From assembly GCA_037954665.1 (NCBI GenBank), contig JBBMOL010000012.1, positions 2,914,001-2,978,000 on the forward strand: 64,000 bases of DNA, read 5' to 3'. The position numbers and the translations under genes were made by a program. Shown here piece by piece: positions 57,209 through 64,000 of the stretch (positions are counted from its first letter, which is position 1; each line of letters starts with the position of its first letter). This stretch comes from Laguncularia racemosa. Lineage: Eukaryota > Streptophyta > Magnoliopsida > Myrtales > Combretaceae. A model generated the notes under the pieces. The model did not search any database. It saw only the letters and a program-made list of their open reading frames with translations, and was not told where the DNA came from.

Positions 57209-59330
57209 TGTAAACACCCATTTTTGCCCTAGGAATGAATAATAATCACTAATAATGAATTCTTAATTTTTTTCAATTTTTCTTTAATTTAGCATAAATA
57301 ATAAAAATATTTTAAAAAATAAAAATAAATAGGAAAACACATCAATTTTGAAAAATGATTTCAGAAATGGCAATAATAAATAATAAATAATTTTTACAAA
57401 TTTTTGAAATTTCAAAAAATACAAAAAAATAAAAAAATCGAATTGCATATATGCAATTTGCGAAATTAGAAAAATCAGGAAAATGGGCTAGCCCAACTGG
57501 TCTAGACCACGGGCTAAGGCGTGTACAGGAGGGCTCGGTCACAGGTTCGAATCGTGGGGGAAGCAGTTTCCGCGTTCTGAGTTTTTTTTTACTTATCCAG
57601 GACACATGGCAGCATCCGATTGGCTGGAGAAAACGCACGTGCCGGGCGCATGATCGTCTTTTACCTCGAGTCCGAGATCGCCAGTGGAAGAAAAATTTGC
57701 ATTTTGGCCGTTTGGATTCGATATTTTTACATAAATCCAACAAATCTTCAACAGAAATGAGATAAACATCATCTAATTGGAATCAAATCGCAACAAATCG
57801 ATGGATTAACACAAATTGAAGTTGTTTTTTTAACCAAAAATCCGATTAGCTTCGATCGGAGGAAATCCGAGCTTATCCAGCTCGGTTTCAAGTGCCTATA
57901 AATAGAAATCGAATGGAGGAAGCCAAGACACGAATCACAATTGAGAGAAAGTGAGAAAAGAGAGCAAATCGGAGAGCATCAAAGAAAACCCAAAACCGCG
58001 AACCGCCGATCGGAGCCAAGCCGCCACCAGGAAACGTTCTGGGAGCAAACCACCACCACCATTGGATTCAGCACCCTCGAGAAGCTAGGATTCAACACCT
58101 CACCCGTGACAAAAGACCGCCGGAACGCCGTGAATGAGCATCCTCTGCCGCCGTGTCCGACCGATCCGACCTGACCCGATTCGACTCGACCGAACCGACC
58201 CGGATCCAGGTAAGTCGGATTTTTCGGATTTTTTCCAATTTATTTATTTACTTTATTTATTTATTTTAATTCCGATTTGATTTATTATTTATTTATTAAT
58301 TTGTTTGTTATTTATTTATGTTTCCGTAAATAGGAAAATGTTAGAAATTAGATTTTTTAGGATTTAATAATGTAGAAAAATAATAAAAAACAATAATTAA
58401 AAAAATGTAGAAAAATAATATAAATATTAGAAAAATAATAATAGAACTTTAGATTTCAAAATAAGATAGATAATAGTTTAGGATAAAATTTTTAACAAAA
58501 ATTCACAAAAATTATAAAAATCATAAAAATCATAAAAACTATAAAAATCATGAAAACTTAGAAAAATTATAAAAAAAAATTGTAGAAGAATAATAAAAAT
58601 CATAAAATTACAGAAAATAAAAAAGAAAATAAAAATCGTAAAAATCATAAAAATTAATAAAAATTCAAAAATTATAAAATATATATATATATAATAAGTT
58701 TTAGCACTTAGAAAAATCATTTTCTTCAAATAAATCCAAAATTGATGTTTTTCCTAAAAACCATTTTCAAAAATCAGATAAAAGTTTAGACTTAGATTTT
58801 TTTAGAAAATCCCAAAAAAATAGTAAAAACATAAAGCAAAAGAGATTTCAAAATTAAAATTCACAAACACACTTAAAGTTTTCAAAAAAGCGAACTACGG
58901 CTTGTTTGATCCTGGATAGCAGGTACATAGGCACCCATTCGGGTCAACCCATAAAATGAAATAAAAAATCATTTTCTTGAAATAATTCAAAAACATAATA
59001 AAAGTAACAGAAACACAATAAAACACATTTCTAAATAGGAACAATTTTAGGAGATTAGGTGGTAACCGTAAGGTTTTAATAGGTTAGCCTCCGGACTTAG
59101 AAACTCTGGTTTTCCCTTTTCCTCTTTTCAAAAACGAGAAGAGGAAATAACGAAGACTAGTGGTCCAAATTAAGACTAATCTGCTCCTTTAATCTTAATT
59201 CAATATTTCCCAACAACAGTTGAGTGGCGACTCCAAAAATCAAACGAAATTCCTAACTCAAGTCGAGGATCTACATTAGATGAGCATAGATCGGATTAGG
59301 AATGGGAATGCAAAAAAATTAGACTCGACA
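57209..59330 (+). repeat. 3' LTR of the Ogre-type element
   Basis: 2122 bp, starting TGTAAACACCC and ending GACTCGACA, followed by the GTAGG duplication. It has the palindrome (57443-57456), A-box (57489-57500), B-box GGTTCGAATC (57544-57553, a perfect consensus), TATA (57897-57904) and donor (58207-58215). Confidence 0.93.
57489..57553 (+). other. tRNA-like block in the 3' LTR
   Basis: A-box-like TAGCCCAACTGG and a consensus B-box GGTTCGAATC have the same spacing as in the 5' LTR. Confidence 0.65.
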
Positions 59331-59335
59331 GTAGG

Positions 59336-60898
59336 TATGAGGAGGAGCATTTAGTGCATTCGAGGGAAGTGTTGAATGTTTTGAAAATGAGCAAGCTATA
59401 TGTGAATGTGAAGAAGTGTATATTCCTAAAAAGCTGCTATTTCTAAGCTTTGTAATTAGTGGTGATAGGATACAGGTGGATTAAGAGAAGGTGAAGGCTA
59501 TTAGAGAATGGCCTATTCCATGAACTATCACTAAGCTGTAGAGTTTCCTGAGATTGGCTAGTTTTTGCAGAAGGTTTATTAGACATTTTAGCACTATTGC
59601 AACCCCTATGATTGAATGTTTGAAGAAAGGGAAATTTCAATGGAGTAAGGAAGCTGAAGTCAATTTTTTTGTGTTGAAAGAGAAGCTATGTAGTGTACCC
59701 ATCTTAGCACTACTTGATTTTGATAAGTTATTTGAGGTAGACGTGATGCTAATGGGGTTGGTGTAGGAGCAGTGTTATCTCAGGAAAAGAGACCAATTGC
59801 ATTTTTCAATGAAAAACTATGTGATTTTGGGAGGAATTGGTTTACATATGATAAGAAATTTTATTCAATTGTGCATGCTCTAAAGACTTCGGAGCATTAT
59901 TTAGTTGATAAGGTGTTTGTCCTATATTCAGATGGAGATGCACTTAAAATTTTGAATAACCAAACTAAAATTAGTAAGGACATGCATGCGAAGTGGATCT
60001 AATTCTTACAGAAGTTTCCTTTCAAGCTGAGACATAAGTTAGGTGTGCAAAATAAAGTAGCCAATTCTCTAAGTAGGAGGGCTAATCTTATGATCACTTT
60101 GCCTATTGAGATTGTAGGATTCAAACACTTGAAGGAATTATATGAGGTTGAAGCAAATTTTAAGGAGACTTGGGAAAAGTATATGAATAAGCAACCCTAT
60201 GATGATTTTCACATCCATGATGGGCATTTAATGAAGGGGAATCAGTTAAGTGTACCTGAATCTTCTTTGAGAGAGAAGATGATTCAAGACCTACATGAAG
60301 ATGGACTGGCTGGTCATCCAAGTAAAGACAAGACAAGAAGTATTTATGAGGAGAAGCCAAAGTAGTGGGATGTGGTGCTAACTCAAGTAGAATTTGCTTA
60401 CAACGGTACAATTCATAGGATAACAAGGAAGTGTCCATTTTCTATGGTATGCACCAAGACTTTCTAACATGCCTTAGACTTAATCAAACTTCCCAAGACT
60501 TCTAAAGTCAGTATTGTAACAAAGAACTTAGCAAAAAATTGGCAAAATGTGACAATAGAGGTCTATAAGAAAATAGAGCAATCTAATGTCAAATACAAAG
60601 CAACGATAGTAGATAAGCATCGTAAAGTAAAATTATTCTCAACGGGTGATCAAATGATGGTGTTCTTGCGAAAGGAAATGTTTCCAGTTGTGAAGTATAG
60701 TAAATTACAACCTAAGAAGTATAGCTCATATCAGATAGTGTAGATAATTAATGAAAATGCATATGTCATTGGATTGCCTAATAGTATGAGTATTTCAAAG
60801 ATATTCAATGTAGTTGATATATTTCCATGTTATTCCAATGATGTTCCTTCATATCCGGAAGAGAACTCGGGGTCAAGTTTTTCTCAGGTGGGAGAGAA
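59336..60898 (+). pseudogene. E1 pol, second part: RT end, RNase H, integrase ends
   Basis: Reading continues the RT after the GTAGG duplication: EEHLVHSREVLNVL, then the thumb (FLRLASFCRRFIRHFSTIA, about 59540-59600). RNase H follows with GAVLSQEKRPIAFFNEKL (59770-59825). The integrase zinc region is recognised by the LHEDGLAGHPSKDKT stretch (60290-60335). The catalytic core is deleted: the frame passes from there to QVEFAYNGTIHR (about 60390-60425) and on to a tail with MMVFLRKEMFPVVKYSKLQPKKY. Several stops are present. The probable polypurine tract GGTGGGAGAGAA is at 60887-60898. Confidence 0.87.
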
Positions 60899-61241
60899 TG
60901 ATGTGGAGAAAAATTGAGCAAAAGATGGAAAACCAGGCAAATGAAGGCCGACATGCCCACTTACACACCCATGTCAAGAAGCTTGTTGATGAATACGGCC
61001 ACTTGCATGCCCATGCTTGTGTGCATGTTAAGGGGTCCAAAAGCAACTTTTTGCAGAACGTGACACGAGCTTCTATATGTCCATGTTGAAAACCATGCCG
61101 ACCCACAAGTTAGGGTTTTTATATTGTTCTTTTTTGTTTTTAGATCAGTTTATCACATATTACGAATTAGAAATAGTTTTAAGAGAGACACTTTGTCACT
61201 TTCTATGAGTTCTTGGATCAATCATCAATTGATTTTATGTA
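60899..61241 (+). repeat. E1 3' LTR
   Basis: About 343 bp, aligned to 34911-35247 and 36629-36960. The right end is TTTTATGTA instead of TTGTGTCA, so the terminal CA has mutated. No matching target duplication was seen. Confidence 0.78.
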
Positions 61242-61750
61242 AACACGCTAACTCACCACATCACTTACTATTCAAGCATTAAATGTATTGTGAAAAATTG
61301 AGCACCATAGAATAATGTCACATCTATAACCAATCTAACGTGAGTTTTAATATACGAACACTAGTATATAATAAGTATGTTAATAAATCGATAGAATAAA
61401 AATATTAATAGTTATATACCTAAATATATTGTGATAACTAAGGGTGTTTACAGTCGATTCAATTCAGTTTAAGAGGCTGAATGAAATCGAATCGAACCAT
61501 ATTTGAAATGGTTTGGTTCAAACCCTTTATAAATCAAACTGCTTTTAATGGTTCAAATTTCGAACCAAACCGCTTTAAATGCAATCCAATTTACTTCGAT
61601 TCAACTTGAATTGTCAAAAAGTACTTTATTTTAGTTGATAATACTAATATACATTGGAGTTTTCAACCAAATATTGATGTTTAAATTGATAAATATTACT
61701 TTAAAATTTAATCATAGAACATTGTATCAGATTAACGATGCATCTTAAGA
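61242..61750. other. Intergenic DNA between E1 and the solo LTR
   Basis: AT-rich, with a stretch of GAACCAAACCG/GGTTTGGTTC-type imperfect inverted repeats at 61490-61600 that hint at a decayed MITE. Both ends could not be found. Confidence 0.45.
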
Positions 61751-61755
61751 GATAC

Positions 61756-63859
61756 TGTAAACACCCAATTTTTGCCCTAGGAATGAATAATAATCAATAA
61801 TAATCAATTTTCAATTTTTTCTAATTTTTCTTTAATTTAGCAAAAATAATAAAAATATTCAAAAAATAAAAATAAATAGGAAAAAACATCAATTTTGAAA
61901 AATGATTTCAGAAATGGCAATAATAAATAATAAATAATTTTTACAAATTTTTTAAATTTCAAAAAACACAAAAAAATAAAAAAAATCGCATTGCATATAT
62001 GCAATTTGCGAAATTAGAAAAATCAGGAAAGTGGGCTAGCCCAGCTAGTTCGGACCGCGGGCTAAGGCACGCACGGGGGGGCCTCGGTCGCAGGTTAGAA
62101 TCGCGGGGGAGGCAGTTTCCGCGTTTTGTTTTTCTTACTTATCCAGGACACGTGGCAACCTCTGATTGGCTGGAGGGAACGCACGCGCAGAGCGCGTGAT
62201 CGTCTTCTACCTCGGGTCCGAGATTGCCGGCGAAAGAGAAAATTCGAATTTCGGCCATTTTGATTCGATTTTTTGCATAAATCCAACAGATCTTCAACAG
62301 AAATAAGATAAACATTATCTAATTGGAATCAAATCGCAACAAATCAAAGGATTTACACAAATCGAAGTTGGTTTTTTTAACCGAAAATCCGATTAGCTTC
62401 GATCGGAGGAAATCCAAGCTTATCCAACTCGGTTCCAAGTGCCTATAAATAGGAATCGAGGGGAGGAAGCCAAGAGACAGATCAGAATTGAGAGAAAGTG
62501 AGAAAAGAGTGCAAATCGGAGGAGACCCAAAATTGTGATTGACGACCGAAGTTGAACCACCACCAGGAGATGATCTAGGAGCAAACCACCACCATCATTG
62601 GATTCAGCACCCTCGAGAAGCTAGGATTCGACACCTCACCCGTGACAAAAGACCGCCAGAATGCCGTGAACGAGCATCCTCCGCCGCTGTGTCCGACCGA
62701 TCCGACCCGACCCGCGCACCGACCCGGATCCAGGTAAGTCGGATTTTCCGGATTTTTTTTTAATTAATTTATTTATTTTGTTTTTTTATTTATTCCGAAT
62801 TGATTTATTATTTGTTATTTATTATTTGTTATTTAGTTAGTTATTTATTTATTTATTGGTTTGTATTTTATTTTCAATAAATGGGAAAATGGTGGAAATT
62901 AGATTTTTTCAAGATTTAATAATGTGAAAATAGTAAAAAATAAATAAAGAATAATAATAAGAAAAAATAATAATAATAAATTATAATAAAAATGTAGAAA
63001 AATGATATAAATATTAGAAAAATAATAATAGAACTTTAGATTTCAAAATAGGATAGATAATAGTTTAGGATAAAATCTTTAACAAAAATTCATAAAAATT
63101 ATAAAAATCATAAAAAATAATAAAAAAACAATAAAAATCATGAAAACTTAGAAAAATTATTAAAAAATTGTAGAAGAATAATAAAAACCATAAAAATCAT
63201 AAAAATAAAAAAAAATGAGTTTTAGCACTTAGAAAAACCATTTTCTCAAATAAATCGAAAATTGATGTTTTTCCCTAAAAATCATTTTCAAAATCAGATT
63301 AAAGCTTAGGCTTAGATTTTTCAGAAAAATCCCAAAAATGGTAAAAACATAAATCAAAAGAGATTTCAAAATTAAAATTCACAAACAAACTTAAAGTTTT
63401 CAGAAAAGCGAACTACGGCTTATTTGATACTGACTAACAGGTACGTAGGCACCCATTCGGGTCAACCCATAAAATGAAATAAAAAATCATTTTTTTTAAA
63501 TAATTCAAAAACATAATAAAAGTAACAAAAACACAATAAAACACATTTCTAAATAAGAAAAATTTTAAGAGATTAGGTGGTAACCATAAGGTTTTAATAG
63601 GTTAGCCTCCGGACTTAGAAACTCTGGTTTTCCCTTTTCCTCTTTTCAAAAACAAGAAGAGGAAATAACGACGACTAGTGGTCCAAATTAAGACTAATCC
63701 GCTCCTTTAGTCTTAATTCAATATTTCCCAACAACAGTTGGGTGGCGACTCCAAAAATCAAACGAAATTCCTAACTCAAGTCGAGGATCTACATTAAATG
63801 AGCATAGGGTCTAGTCTAGATCGGATTAGGAATGGGAATTCAAAAAATTAGACTCGACA
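61756..63859 (+). repeat. Solo LTR of the Ogre-type family
   Basis: This 2104-bp TG...CA block is colinear with 57209-59330. Perfect GATAC duplications flank it (61751-61755 and 63860-63864). No internal sequence remains. It carries the palindrome (61991-62004), A-box-like TAGCCCAGCTAG (62037-62048), a mutated B-box GGTTAGAATC (62093-62102), TATA (62444-62451) and donor (62731-62739). Confidence 0.94.
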
Positions 63860-63864
63860 GATAC

Positions 63865-64000
63865 TAAAGGCATGCAAGTTTGGTTGAGAGACAAGAGACG
63901 AAACTAAAGGAAGTAGAGTAAACTGTGGAGGCTAAAGGTAAGATAGGAAATGACAAAAGAAGAAAAGCTAAATAAGGTTAAGCCAAAATGTCAATAGTGT
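63865..64000. other. Purine-rich flank, nothing recognised
   Basis: 136 bp after the solo LTR, too short to classify. Confidence 0.4.

Larger units (their letters stand above)
45433..59330 (+). mobile_element. Tat/Ogre-type Ty3/gypsy retrotransposon, 13.9 kb, nested in E1
   Basis: TG...CA ends are flanked by the perfect duplication GTAGG (45428-45432 and 59331-59335), and E1 RT reads across. Long LTRs (about 2.1 kb), an extra ORF1 before the missing gag, a second RNase H domain after the normal one, 3' tandem repeats and a GGGGCAGC polypurine tract all fit the Tat/Ogre lineage. The 5' LTR is itself split by a reversed solo LTR of the same family. Gag and protease are largely missing and all ORFs have stops, so this copy is not autonomous. 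Confidence 0.92.
34911..61241 (+). mobile_element. Outer Ty3/gypsy element E1, split by nested insertions
   Basis: The pieces in order are LTR (34911-35247), gag, duplicated LTR (36629-36960) and gag, end of the protease region plus N-terminal reverse transcriptase (44567-45432), rest of RT, RNase H and integrase ends (59336-60898), and 3' LTR (60899-61241). The RT reading joins across the Ogre-like insertion at the GTAGG duplication. The primer site is initiator-Met type. No target duplication for E1 itself was found. The integrase tail (HRKVKLFSTGDQMMVFLRKE) is of chromovirus style, but I did not see a chromodomain, so lineage is uncertain. Confidence 0.75.

Noticed and set aside
61442..61600. 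hAT-like terminus (AAGGGTGTTTACAGTCG) with GGTTTGGTTC inverted repeats
   Set aside because: Only one plausible end was found and no 8-bp duplication. The similar TGTAAACACCC at 61756 belongs to the solo LTR.

Overview
The window looks like eudicot nuclear DNA. It is AT-rich and gene-poor, has GT-AG introns, and is dominated by plant retrotransposons (an L1-type LINE, Ty3/gypsy elements with iMet or other tRNA primer sites, solo LTRs, MITEs). The species cannot be told from the sequence. Only one host gene is supported: a six-exon NRT1/PTR (NPF) nitrate-transporter gene on the + strand at 9656-16357. It is closest by eye to NPF6.2 (NRT1.4). Its splice sites are canonical and its reading frame is good until exon 6, where one base is missing (or two are extra) near 15920-15945.

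Layout. 1-970: nothing recognised. 976-3570: a complete gag-only LTR retrotransposon on the - strand with target duplication GATAG. About 3763-8412: a decayed L1-type LINE, split by a 1.35-kb noncoding repeat. 8413-9655: intergenic DNA and the NPF6.2 promoter. 9656-16357: NPF6.2. 16358-34854: AT-rich intergenic DNA with a 1.33-kb noncoding TG...CA element (GTATC duplication), a possible solo LTR and two MITE-like elements.

34855-61241 is a nest. The outer layer is an old Ty3/gypsy element (E1) whose 5' part (LTR plus gag) is tandemly duplicated. Inside gag copy 2 sits a second gypsy element (B, 38305-44566), which carries a hAT-like insertion (41336-43562). Inside the E1 reverse transcriptase sits a 13.9-kb Tat/Ogre-type element (45433-59330, target duplication GTAGG). 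A solo LTR of the same Ogre-like family is inserted backwards in its 5' LTR (45472-47501, ATAAT), which makes a 2-kb inverted repeat. Another solo LTR of this family lies at 61756-63859 (GATAC).

All transposon reading frames are broken, mostly by TAG/TAA codons that look like C-to-T (or G-to-A) changes at Gln and Trp codons, as expected of methylated, silenced copies. The most interesting signals are in the Ogre-like LTR: all four copies carry a tRNA-like block with Pol III A- and B-box matches behind a 14-bp palindrome, and all four carry a perfect CAG/GTAAGT splice donor downstream of a TATA box. Boundaries given with matching target duplications are firm; other boundaries are approximate. 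No database search was possible.
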